17,151 bases of DNA from Spirochaetaceae bacterium (GTDB taxonomy: Bacteria; Spirochaetota; Spirochaetia; B11-G9), in NCBI GenBank assembly GCA_030600745.1, contig JAUVLL010000020.1, positions 1 to 17,151 on the forward strand, given 5' to 3'. Numbering within the stretch: position 1 is the stretch's first letter; each line of letters opens with the position of its first letter. Of this stretch, positions 1 to 7,126 are shown piece after piece. The position numbers and the translations under genes were made by a program. The notes below the pieces were generated by a model. That model was given only the letters and a program-made list of their open reading frames with translations, was not told the origin of the DNA and ran no database searches.

Positions 1-280
1 TTGCATCTATTCCCAATTCCGATACTTCAGATAAATAATTGTAAATTTCTTCCAGTTCTGCCTCTTTTACAAGTGTATTGAGTGCAAGGTAGATCTTCTT
101 TTCATGTATTTTTGCATAGGCTGATATTTTTGAAAGTTCCATGACTGTGAAATTGTTGGATTTTTCTCTGGCGCTGAACTTAGGCAGTCCTGCATAGATT
201 GCATCGGCACCGTTTTCAAATGCGGCAAAAGCGCATTCGACATCTCCTGCAGGGGCAAGTAATTCCGGTATTTTAGTCAT
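1..280 (-). CDS. Peptidase U32 family protein, N-terminal part (cut by window start)
   Basis: The first 93 codons are present; the rest lies before position 1. The protein opens with MTKIPELLAPAGDVECAFAA and then GADAIYAGL, the N-terminal signature of the U32 family. The family includes enzymes of tRNA and rRNA hydroxylation (TrhP, RlhA) and proteins annotated as collagenase-like peptidases (PrtC); the fragment cannot tell these apart. Seen: the ATG at 278-280 lies 3 bp after the stop of the upstream regulator, with a GGAAG ribosome binding site inside the end of that gene, so the two are probably co-transcribed and translationally coupled. Assignment to the family is firm; the substrate is unknown. 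Confidence 0.85.
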   Translation of the reverse strand, partial: MTKIPELLAPAGDVECAFAAFENGADAIYAGLPKFSAREKSNNFTVMELSKISAYAKIHEKKIYLALNTLVKEAELEEIYNYLSEVSELGIDA

Positions 281-283
281 AGT

Positions 284-1678
284 TTATTCTTCCAGATCGT
301 ATTGCTTAAATAAATTGAGTATTGATTTCTGGGGTCCTTCAAACACCAGGTTGATTCCTTTCTTTTTCAATTGTGTGTATAAATTCAGAAAGCCTGCAAT
401 ACTTTCTTTATCTATCTGTTTTACTCTGGAAAGGTCAATAATAATCTTTCCAGTATGTCTGCTTATTTCTACTCTTAATACTTGTTTCAAGTACTGTAAA
501 TTATTTATAGTAACTGTTCCCTTAAGTAAAAATTTTCCGGGATTGCTGGAGTCCATTATAATACCGAAAGGTGTCGGCCATTTTTTTGATCTTTCTTTTT
601 CTTTTTTATCTTTCATTATTTGATCCAGCATTTCATTTGTATCACGCAGTCGCTGGACCAGACCCTGTATAAGTTCCATAAACCATCCGGGAACATTGTA
701 TATATTATTGTAAAATTCCCTGATATCAATAACATATACATTCCCTGACTTTTCTGCTCTTACATCTGCAGATCTGATACCTTCCTTAATAAGGGACATT
801 TCACCAATTACATCACCTGCTTCAGCATTAGCCAGATGAATAGCTCCTCCACCTGATCCACGGGACACGGAAAAGAAACCTGATTTTACTACGTACATGG
901 TATTTTCTATATCTCCCTGTCTGATAAGCAGTTCCTTTGCCTCTACACGTTTTAAAGGGATTTTTGTAGTTGTAATAATGTCCTGTATTCCTTTTATTGA
1001 AAGTACTTTATCTCTAATTAGCTGTATATTTTCAATTTTTATATTATGTTCTGCAACATCAGAAGTCCGGGTTAATTCATAAAGATAGCTTATGCCTGCC
1101 TGATCAATATCAATTACATCAGAAAAATCAAGAATAAGAGGTTTTACATTTTTTAATTTTAATTCCCGGATTTTAGACTTAAGCATATCTATGGAAGATT
1201 CTGAAAGGTTACCTTTCAGATATAATCTTCCCGGGCGGATATTTATATTGTATTCCAGTGATAGTGAATCAACAGTTTGAATTTCAGACTTCCAGGGGAT
1301 ATCAGACTTTGAGTCTCTTGCAATATAATTACCCAATAGTTCTGTTGTTTTACGAATTCTTCTAACCAAAACCTTGGCAATACTGACAGCCCAGTTTGAA
1401 AGTCCGAGTTCTTCATCGACAAGTATATCAGGCGATATTACACTTACCATTAGATCTCTTTCTGCAATAACAGTGGCGGATCTCGGCACACCGGTAAGAA
1501 AGCCCATCTCTCCAATGTACTGTCCTTTTCCAAGTTCTGTAAGGGTTATCATCTGATCGTTTTTAAAAATCACCACTTTTACAGAGCCGGATCTGATTAT
1601 ATACATCTCTCTGGTTGTATCACCGTATTTGAAGAGTGTTTCACCTTTTTGGAAGCGTGCTAATTTATCTTTGCTCAT
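284..1678 (-). CDS. Tandem cyclic-nucleotide-binding / STAS regulator (CNB-STAS-CNB-STAS)
   Basis: The 464-residue cytoplasmic protein reads as an internal duplication. CNB1 is at about residues 5-115, with phosphate-binding cassette G56-E57 and R66-S67-A68. STAS1 is at about 148-235. CNB2 is at about 240-350, with cassette G292-E293 and R302-S303-A304. STAS2 is at 378-464. Both cassettes keep the Gly-Glu and Arg-Ser-Ala residues that hold the cyclic phosphate in CAP/PKA-type domains, so ligand binding is plausible. In both STAS domains the usual phosphorylated Ser/Thr after Asp is replaced (D192-Q193 and D423-K424), so control by SpoIIAB/RsbT-type kinases is unlikely. There is no DNA-binding or enzymatic domain, which suggests a protein-binding switch. 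No clear Shine-Dalgarno precedes the ATG. The gene diverges from lpdA and leads into the U32 gene. Function unknown. Confidence 0.85.
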   Translation of the reverse strand: MSKDKLARFQKGETLFKYGDTTREMYIIRSGSVKVVIFKNDQMITLTELGKGQYIGEMGFLTGVPRSATVIAERDLMVSVISPDILVDEELGLSNWAVSIAKVLVRRIRKTTELLGNYIARDSKSDIPWKSEIQTVDSLSLEYNINIRPGRLYLKGNLSESSIDMLKSKIRELKLKNVKPLILDFSDVIDIDQAGISYLYELTRTSDVAEHNIKIENIQLIRDKVLSIKGIQDIITTTKIPLKRVEAKELLIRQGDIENTMYVVKSGFFSVSRGSGGGAIHLANAEAGDVIGEMSLIKEGIRSADVRAEKSGNVYVIDIREFYNNIYNVPGWFMELIQGLVQRLRDTNEMLDQIMKDKKEKERSKKWPTPFGIIMDSSNPGKFLLKGTVTINNLQYLKQVLRVEISRHTGKIIIDLSRVKQIDKESIAGFLNLYTQLKKKGINLVFEGPQKSILNLFKQYDLEE

Positions 1679-1769
1679 TTTTATATTATGGTTGAATTAT
1701 TCCAATTTAACAATGATTGAGAGTATTTTTTTTAAGAACTTGACTGGAATTTCTATTTTAAGAGATTTA

Positions 1770-1799
1770 CTTGAGTTATCTTTAATCTCAAGATAGAAT
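1770..1799 (+). promoter_or_regulatory. Sigma-70-type promoter for lpdA with overlapping inverted repeat
   Basis: TTGAGT at 1771-1776 and TAGAAT at 1794-1799 are 17 bp apart, which fits a housekeeping promoter; transcription would start near 1806, only about 20 nt before the ATG at 1825. A perfect 6-bp inverted repeat, CTTGAG (1770-1775) and CTCAAG (1787-1792), covers the -35 box and most of the spacer, where a repressor site would sit. The operator role is inference. Confidence 0.5.
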
Positions 1800-1811
1800 A
1801 GGCCGCAACAT

Positions 1812-1816
1812 GGAGG
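1812..1816 (+). promoter_or_regulatory. Ribosome binding site that sets the lpdA start
   Basis: GGAGG lies 8 nt before the ATG at 1825. An ATG at 1810 is in frame, but it overlaps this site and has no site of its own. The start at 1825 also puts the FAD-binding glycine motif at the usual distance from the N-terminus. Confidence 0.7.
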
Positions 1817-1824
1817 CAGAAATA

Positions 1825-3162
1825 ATGCACGATTTAATTATACTTGGAGCTGGCCCCGGAGGTTATGTAGCAGCAGAAAGAGCAGGAGCGAGAGGAAAAA
1901 GTGTTCTTCTTATAGAAAAAGCTGAAGTAGGTGGAGTATGCCTTAACGAAGGCTGTATTCCTACAAAAACTCTTCTAAATTCTGCCAAACACTATTCCCA
2001 TGCATTAGATTCGAAGATGTTTGGCGTTTATACTGAAAAAGCCAGTTTTAACCTTGAAGAAGCTCAAATTTGGAAAAATAAAGTAGTTACAACAAATAGA
2101 AAAGGTATTTTATACCTTATGGATAAGTATGGTGTGGAAGTTATAAGGGGAACAGGAGTTTTTAATGATGATGGTACTATACAGGTAGGTGATAAAATAT
2201 ATTCAGGTAAGGATGTTATCATTGCTACCGGTTCTTCACCCTTGATTCCCCCCATACCCGGAGCTGATTCAGAAACAGTTTTTGATAGTACCGATCTTCT
2301 GGAAATTAAAAAAATACCTTCCAGTCTGATAGTTATAGGCGGTGGTGTAATTGGGTTGGAATTTGCATCGTTGTTCTCCATGCTGGGTGTCAAAGTAGAT
2401 ATAATAGAGATGATGGATGAGATTGCCTCTTTTATGGAGGCCGAATTTGCAAAAGGTATGCGCAGAGCAATGAAAAGGGTTAAGTTTCATCTTGGAGCCA
2501 AAGTTGAGTCTATTGACGGGAATATGGTTAATTTTGTAAGGAAGGGTAAAGAATTAGAAATTGAAGCAGAAATTATCCTGATGGCAGTAGGGCGAAAACC
2601 GAATTTATCAGGAATTGGACTGGAGAAGCTTGGTATTGAAATGGATAGGTCAGGAATAGTTGTAGATGAAAAAATGGCCACATCCCGCCCTGGCTTTTAT
2701 GCAATTGGGGATGTTATTGGCAAATCACTCTTTGCTCATTCAGCATCCAGAATGGCTGAGGTTGTTGTAAATACAATTTGTGGAGATAAGGATGAATTGG
2801 ATTACGACATAATTCCCTGGACCATTTACACTCATCCTGAAGCAGCTTCCTGCGGGTTAACTGAAGCTGAAGCAGTTAAAAGGGGTATAAATATTAAAAC
2901 TGCAACTCTGCAGATGAGGATAAGTGCAAGATATTATGCCGAAAATGGTATGACTCCCGGGTTGTGCAAAGTTGTAGTGGATGGGGATAGTGATAAAATT
3001 ATAGGCATTCATCTATTAGGATCTCCATGTTCAGAAATGATTTTCGGTGCGGCTCTTATGATGCAGACAGGTATGACAACTTTGGATATTAAGCATACGA
3101 TTTTTCCTCATCCAAGTGTTTCGGAGGTTATAAGAGAAACTGTGCTGGCGATTGACAGCTGA
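1825..3162 (+). CDS. lpdA: Dihydrolipoyl dehydrogenase (E3)
   Basis: This FAD enzyme reoxidises dihydrolipoamide with NAD+ and serves 2-oxoacid dehydrogenase complexes and the glycine cleavage system. Seen in the 445 residues: FAD motif GAGPGG at 8-13; redox disulfide C39/C44 in GGVCLNEGCIPTK; a second Rossmann motif GGGVIG for NAD; the GRKPN and FYAIGD segments; and the catalytic C-terminal dyad H429/E434 in FPHPSVSE. Length is close to the usual 460-470. The Cys spacing and HPxxSE dyad separate it from mercuric and glutathione reductases. No E1, E2 or glycine-cleavage gene is adjacent; it stands alone between a divergent regulator and a convergent signalling operon, so its complex must be encoded elsewhere. 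Confidence 0.92.
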   Translation: MHDLIILGAGPGGYVAAERAGARGKSVLLIEKAEVGGVCLNEGCIPTKTLLNSAKHYSHALDSKMFGVYTEKASFNLEEAQIWKNKVVTTNRKGILYLMDKYGVEVIRGTGVFNDDGTIQVGDKIYSGKDVIIATGSSPLIPPIPGADSETVFDSTDLLEIKKIPSSLIVIGGGVIGLEFASLFSMLGVKVDIIEMMDEIASFMEAEFAKGMRRAMKRVKFHLGAKVESIDGNMVNFVRKGKELEIEAEIILMAVGRKPNLSGIGLEKLGIEMDRSGIVVDEKMATSRPGFYAIGDVIGKSLFAHSASRMAEVVVNTICGDKDELDYDIIPWTIYTHPEAASCGLTEAEAVKRGINIKTATLQMRISARYYAENGMTPGLCKVVVDGDSDKIIGIHLLGSPCSEMIFGAALMMQTGMTTLDIKHTIFPHPSVSEVIRETVLAIDS

Positions 3163-3184
3163 TCAGTGCTTTTGATCAATTTTT
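3160..3184 (+). terminator. Possible rho-independent terminator after lpdA
   Basis: TGATCA (3160-3165, overlapping the stop codon) can pair with TGATCA (3173-3178) across a 7-nt loop and is followed by ATTTTT. The stem is short and AT-rich, so termination may be weak. The convergent gene begins its 3' end at 3270. Confidence 0.4.
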
Positions 3185-3269
3185 CCAATTAAGATCAATC
3201 GTTCTTCCTCTACACTTCTGGTTGGAAATTCCAATCTATCAGGATCTGTCCATAGAGTTTGTGCCTGGT

Positions 3270-3377
3270 TCACCCTTCAAGCTCTTTAACCCTGTCCCGG
3301 AGTTCTTTTATCCTGAATTCCCGATTTACAAACATTTTATTATACTGTTCAAGTTCCTTATTTTTTTCTTCAAGTTC
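3270..3377. repeat. Copy A of a duplicated coding tail
   Basis: This 3' end of the receiver/coiled-coil gene is strongly similar at DNA level to 7020-7126, the 3' end of the sensor gene. Shared runs include AACCCTGTCCCGGAG and ATCCTGAATTCCCG on the plus strand. It encodes the shared tail ELEEKNKELEQ followed by FVNREFRIKELRDRV. Confidence 0.8.
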
Positions 3378-3986
3378 CGCTGTACGCTTTTTTACCAATT
3401 CTTCCAGATGTTTCCGATGTTTCTCCAATTCTTCTTCCGCCTTTACGCGTTTGTTAATTTCTAATTGCAGACTTACATTTGTCTTTTCGAGTTCAATCAC
3501 TTTCTCTTCAAGCTTGGTCGCTACGATATCTGAATATTCCTTTAGATACTCTTCTTCTTCTTCTTCTTTTGCGATGAATTTTACATGATCTGTTCCTTTT
3601 TTTAATTTAATATCCAGTATAATCGATTTTAATTTCTCGATAAATAGATCAGGTTCTAAAGGTTTTTGAATAAAGGCTCTGGCTCCAAGGGAAAGAGCAA
3701 GTTTTTCATCCTTATTACCGGTATAAAATGCAGAGTAGAAAATAAAAGGTATGTTTTTTATATCTTTATCTCGTTTAAGATTTTCCAAAAAACGAAAACC
3801 ATCCATTTTAGGCATCAATCCGTCGGAGATAATCAAATAGGGTTTATGAACCCTGGCCATCTCCAGGCCTTTCTGTCCGTCAGCTGCTTCCAGCACGGCG
3901 TAGCCCATATTTTCCAATATTTTGCGAAGAAGGCTCCTGTCTTCAATCTGGTCTTCTGCGATCAGGATTTTATATTTTGCTGCCAT
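3270..3986 (-). CDS. Response regulator: receiver domain plus long coiled coil
   Basis: Residues 1-125 form a CheY-like receiver with acidic pair E11/D12, phospho-acceptor D55 (SDGLMPKMDG) and the conserved lysine in QKPL. Residues from about 135 to 238 are highly charged heptad-like sequence predicted to be a coiled coil, with no DNA-binding, cyclase or kinase domain. The last 35 residues nearly match the C-terminus of the membrane sensor encoded at 7020-8519. The ATG at 3984-3986 overlaps the end of the preceding receiver gene by 25 bp and is preceded by GAGGAGA, so it is the last gene of the operon. The phosphodonor is probably the histidine kinase two genes upstream. The coiled coil probably drives dimerisation or docking (inference). 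Confidence 0.85.
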   Translation of the reverse strand: MAAKYKILIAEDQIEDRSLLRKILENMGYAVLEAADGQKGLEMARVHKPYLIISDGLMPKMDGFRFLENLKRDKDIKNIPFIFYSAFYTGNKDEKLALSLGARAFIQKPLEPDLFIEKLKSIILDIKLKKGTDHVKFIAKEEEEEEYLKEYSDIVATKLEEKVIELEKTNVSLQLEINKRVKAEEELEKHRKHLEELVKKRTAELEEKNKELEQYNKMFVNREFRIKELRDRVKELEG

Positions 3987-4339
3987 ATCTCTTCAATCTC
4001 CTCTATTACTGTAAATGGATCTATCGGTTTTTCTATGTAACCTGTAAAGCCTTCTTTGAGGTATTTCTCCCTGTCTCCAGCCATGGCATATGATGTAATG
4101 GCAATTATCGTAACCATGCTGCCGCACCCGGATGTCCTTATCCTTTTGGTTGCTTCTATACCATCAATACCTGGCAGCTTTATGTCCATCAGGATAAGAT
4201 CCGGTTCCTTCTCAGCTGCAAGCTTTACTCCCATTTCACCTGTTTCTGCTTTAATAACATCATAACCCCGGTTTTTCAGCAATTTCGTGATAAGTCTCAT
4301 GTTATTTCTGTTATCTTCAACAACCAGTACTCTTTTCAT
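3962..4339 (-). CDS. Single-domain response regulator (CheY-like)
   Basis: The 125 residues form one receiver domain: acidic residues E8/D9, phospho-acceptor D52 (LMDIKLPGIDG), a Thr/Ser at the usual switch position in IIAITSYAM and Lys in IEKPID. There is no output domain, so it may act by binding a partner or as a relay between kinases. Its style (VEDNRNNMRLITKLL) is that of receivers partnered with hybrid or PAS-type kinases. It starts 1 bp after the kinase stop, with AAGGAGAT inside the end of the kinase gene, and overlaps the next receiver gene. The kinase at 4341-5450 is the likely partner by position. Confidence 0.88.
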   Translation of the reverse strand: MKRVLVVEDNRNNMRLITKLLKNRGYDVIKAETGEMGVKLAAEKEPDLILMDIKLPGIDGIEATKRIRTSGCGSMVTIIAITSYAMAGDREKYLKEGFTGYIEKPIDPFTVIEEIEEIWQQNIKS

Positions 4340-4340
4340 A

Positions 4341-5450
4341 TTATATCTCCTTATCTAAAGGGATAATCAGGGTAAAGGTGCTTCCTTTGCCATACTTGCT
4401 TTTCACACTGATATCACCATTAAAAATATCATTAATAATTTTTTTCGTAAGATAAAGCCCAAGACCAGTACCCGGAGTTATTTCCTTAAGAGGTGAATCG
4501 AGCCGGATAAAGGAATTAAAGAGTTTGGGCAGGTCTGCTTTTTTTATACCAATTCCAGTGTCCTGGACAGATATCTCCAGAATGTCCCCATTATTTACGG
4601 CTTTCAACTCTAAACTGCCACTTTCAGTATACTTAACTGCATTACTCATAAGGTTCAGCACACACTGAAGCAGCCTCTTTTTATCACTTACAATAAAAAG
4701 ATCCTGGGGAAAAATTGTTTTAATATTAAGTTTTTTCTCATCGATATCTCTTGAAACCGTCTTTATAGCCTCGTTAAGTACATCACCCAGTTTTATCTTC
4801 TCGAAGTAAACCTCTAACAGGCCTGTCTCAATTTTTGAGATGTCTATAACATCATTTATAAGGCCAAGGAGGTGTTTAGAAGATTTATAAACAATCTGAA
4901 GGTCTTTATTTGCTTCCTTATCTACTTTTCCGGAAATACCATTCAGTATTAAACCGGTAAAACCAATTATCGAATTTAGGGGGGTTCTAAGTTCGTGATT
5001 CATGCTTGCAATAAAAATGGATTTCATACGGTCCAGTTCCTTAAGTCTGGTGTTTGCTTCTGCAAGTTTATTTTCTATTCGTTTCTGATCTGTTATGTCT
5101 TCTATAACAAGAATGGTCCCATTTGAAATCAACCGTCCTTTAATGGACATGAATTGCTCACCTATTAGAACAGGGGAGAGATTGAAGGGATGCCGGCCTT
5201 TTTCGAGATGATTCTCAACCGTTTTTGTCAGCAGGGGAATATCTTCTATTAATTCCAGTATGTTTTTACCAATGGCCCTGTTCACGGACATATTTTTTCC
5301 TAAATATTCAATTCCGAAAGAATTAGTCATAATAACTTCGCCCTCTAAATCGAAAGCAACGATTCCATAGGGTGCACTGCCTATGATGGATACTAAAAAC
5401 TCCTTTACTTCAAAAAGGGTTTTTTCCTGTTCACGTTCTAAAACACCCAT
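4341..5450 (-). CDS. Cytoplasmic PAS-domain sensor histidine kinase
   Basis: The 369-residue protein has a PAS domain at about 15-120, a short coiled linker, a HisKA dimerisation domain with phospho-acceptor H152 (SMNHELRTPLNS), and a HATPase_c domain with N-box NLMSNAVKYTE, G1 DTGIGI, F-box and G2 GTGLGL. It has no signal peptide or TM segment, so the input must be cytoplasmic: a ligand in the PAS pocket or a partner protein. It starts 5 bp after the phosphatase gene, with AAGGAAA as ribosome binding site. Position suggests it links the partner-switching pair upstream to the two receivers downstream. The H-box and ATP-binding motifs are intact, so it should be active. Confidence 0.92.
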   Translation of the reverse strand: MGVLEREQEKTLFEVKEFLVSIIGSAPYGIVAFDLEGEVIMTNSFGIEYLGKNMSVNRAIGKNILELIEDIPLLTKTVENHLEKGRHPFNLSPVLIGEQFMSIKGRLISNGTILVIEDITDQKRIENKLAEANTRLKELDRMKSIFIASMNHELRTPLNSIIGFTGLILNGISGKVDKEANKDLQIVYKSSKHLLGLINDVIDISKIETGLLEVYFEKIKLGDVLNEAIKTVSRDIDEKKLNIKTIFPQDLFIVSDKKRLLQCVLNLMSNAVKYTESGSLELKAVNNGDILEISVQDTGIGIKKADLPKLFNSFIRLDSPLKEITPGTGLGLYLTKKIINDIFNGDISVKSKYGKGSTFTLIIPLDKEI

Positions 5451-5455
5451 AGTAT

Positions 5456-6463
5456 TTACATTTTCCTTTTCGCAACGAGAATGGTTGCATCTCCATATTC
5501 CCGACGATAGTTCTCCATAATAAAATTAGCAATTTTCTGTGCTCTTTGCTCTAACGGGAAATTATCCTCAGTGAAGCGGGGGCTTATTCCGTCGGAGCAC
5601 ATTATAAAAATGATTTTCCGGCCGCATCTGTATCGCTGTAATTTTAAATTCGGCAGCTGGATATCCCCCACCATTCCTTTCCGGCTTAGAAGATTTATTT
5701 TTTGTTTTGTACCCATTACATCTATGCTGGTATCGCCCACTCCTAAATACTCTAAAGAGCGTGGTTTTACCAGGAGGAGTCCCAATACACAACTACTTAC
5801 AGAAGAATGGTCAAATTCCTCTCTCATCTTTTTATGACATTTGCGTACAATTGTCGTCAGATCAGATTTATAATTCTGTTCAACAATATCTTTCACGAAA
5901 TTTGCAATTTTATGTGCATTAAATCCATTCCCTGTCCCGTCAATAACAGAAAGAAGCACCTTGTCACCGTCAAATTCTTTTATAAGCCAGGCATCACCGT
6001 TAACAGGGTAACGTTCATCATTTAAAGAGAGTATTCCATATTCAATCTCTTCTTCCGGAATTTGCAGGTATTTTTTCATAAATACTTTTGTGCCCTGTCC
6101 AGGTTTTGATCTGATGGAAAATTCATCCATGGCCCTCTTAGCCACATTTAAGCCTATGCCCAAACTGGCAGGCAGGCTGGAATAGCCTTCATTCATAACC
6201 TTTTTTTTATCTTTAATACCCGGACCATTATCCTTAATAACTATTTTCATACTTTTTTTATTAGATGATAATTGTATAACTGCAGTGCCCCTGCCGGCAA
6301 ATTTTACAGCGTTACCGGCAATCTCCGAGACAGCAAGAGCTGCTTCAGCACAGCTTATTCTGTCAAAACCCATACGATCAGCTATTTCAAAGGCCTTATC
6401 TCTTGTTTTTGCAGTATCTTTTTCAGTCTCGATTTTAATCATTACAGATTCGAATAGAGGCAC
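5456..6463 (-). CDS. Fused RsbT-like STAS kinase and RsbX/SpoIIE-type phosphatase
   Basis: The N-terminal half (about residues 8-135) is a GHKL ATPase of RsbT type: N-box with E47/N51, G1 DNGPGI (D78), KVMNEGYSS and G2 ASLGIGL, then VAKRAMDEF. The C-terminal half (about 140-335) is a PPM/SpoIIE-family phosphatase with metal-binding aspartates D157 (GDAW), D175 (DGTGNG), D291 (CSDG) and D325 (GDAT). In stressosomes RsbT phosphorylates STAS proteins and RsbX removes the phosphate; here both activities seem to sit on one chain, with the STAS gene directly upstream as likely substrate. Start choice: a GTG at 6461-6463 abuts the STAS stop, and an ATG at 6440-6442 is in frame; neither has a good ribosome binding site. 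Fused forms of this kind are known in other bacteria, but the exact partners here are inferred. Confidence 0.85.
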   Translation of the reverse strand: MPLFESVMIKIETEKDTAKTRDKAFEIADRMGFDRISCAEAALAVSEIAGNAVKFAGRGTAVIQLSSNKKSMKIVIKDNGPGIKDKKKVMNEGYSSLPASLGIGLNVAKRAMDEFSIRSKPGQGTKVFMKKYLQIPEEEIEYGILSLNDERYPVNGDAWLIKEFDGDKVLLSVIDGTGNGFNAHKIANFVKDIVEQNYKSDLTTIVRKCHKKMREEFDHSSVSSCVLGLLLVKPRSLEYLGVGDTSIDVMGTKQKINLLSRKGMVGDIQLPNLKLQRYRCGRKIIFIMCSDGISPRFTEDNFPLEQRAQKIANFIMENYRREYGDATILVAKRKM

Positions 6464-6919
6464 TTATTCTATTTCAGGTTCTATTTTTAAAAGTTTAAAT
6501 CCCTGTATTTCAAACACAAGTTTAACAGCGGATTTCAGGTCTCTGGTTATTCTAAATCCGGTCATAGAAATACCTGTAGTAATCATTATCTGGGCAACCG
6601 ATGGAGCTATCCCGCAAAAAATAGTATCTACACCAACAAGTTTTAATGTTTCCCCCAGCCTGACAAGATGTGATGCTACAGCAGAATCGATAATATCAAT
6701 GTTGCCAAGATCGATTACTGCAATTTCAATGCCCTTTGAGGTCAGCATTTCCAATATTTTATCAGTAATGGCTTTCATTCTTGCAGAATCCAATGTGCCG
6801 AAGAAGCCGGTGTAAAGACATTTGTCTGTAAGTTCATTGACAACAAGGGGCACCTCGCCACCAAGTCTTTTCCGGCTGATAGCAACTTTAGGCTCTGATA
6901 TTCTGTCTTTTTTTTCCAT
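6464..6919 (-). CDS. RsbR/RsbS-type STAS protein (anti-anti-sigma family)
   Basis: The 151 residues hold one STAS domain from about 30 to 145. The region VIDLGNIDIIDSAVASHL, followed by a GVDTIFCGIAPSVAQ stretch, is of RsbR/RsbS type rather than SpoIIAA type. S79 after D78 is at the position phosphorylated in this family, so it is a likely substrate of the fused kinase/phosphatase encoded immediately downstream with no gap. It has a strong AAGGAGAA ribosome binding site and its own promoter candidate. There is no N-terminal globin or other sensor domain as in classical RsbR; the first 25 residues are short and charged. Whether it builds a stressosome shell or a simple switch cannot be seen. 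Confidence 0.88.
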   Translation of the reverse strand: MEKKDRISEPKVAISRKRLGGEVPLVVNELTDKCLYTGFFGTLDSARMKAITDKILEMLTSKGIEIAVIDLGNIDIIDSAVASHLVRLGETLKLVGVDTIFCGIAPSVAQIMITTGISMTGFRITRDLKSAVKLVFEIQGFKLLKIEPEIE

Positions 6920-6967
6920 TTTGTTCTCCTTGTATAAAGTTAATCATAAGTACAATAAACATCCTTT

Positions 6968-6973
6968 ATTATA
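6968..6973 (-). promoter_or_regulatory. -10 box for the STAS/kinase/receiver operon
   Basis: A consensus TATAAT (reverse strand) lies about 50 bp upstream of the STAS start. The -35 match (TTAGAA at 17 bp) is weak. It lies after the stop of the upstream sensor gene, so the five-gene block can be transcribed independently of the sensor. Confidence 0.4.
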
Positions 6974-7019
6974 CACTGATATCTGTTCTTTTCTAACAAT
7001 TTTTTTTCCTGATCACTGT

Positions 7020-7126
7020 TTACTGCTCCAGTTCCCTAACCCTGTCCCGGAGCTCCTTAATCCTGAATTCCCGGTTGACAAATATTTTATTAAACTGTTC
7101 AAGCTCTTTATTTTTTTCTTCCAGTT
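7020..7126. repeat. Copy B of a duplicated coding tail
   Basis: This is the partner of 3270-3377. The encoded last 35 residues differ from copy A at only a few positions (Y/F, M/I, K/R and the last residue), and the DNA keeps long identical runs, pointing to a recent duplication or gene conversion. Confidence 0.8.

Noticed and set aside
1810..1824. Upstream ATG for lpdA
   Set aside because: It overlaps the GGAGG site that serves the ATG at 1825 and adds five non-conserved residues.
3222..3588. Plus-strand frames rich in Phe and Ser opposite the receiver/coiled-coil gene
   Set aside because: They are the antisense image of Glu/Lys-rich coiled-coil codons.
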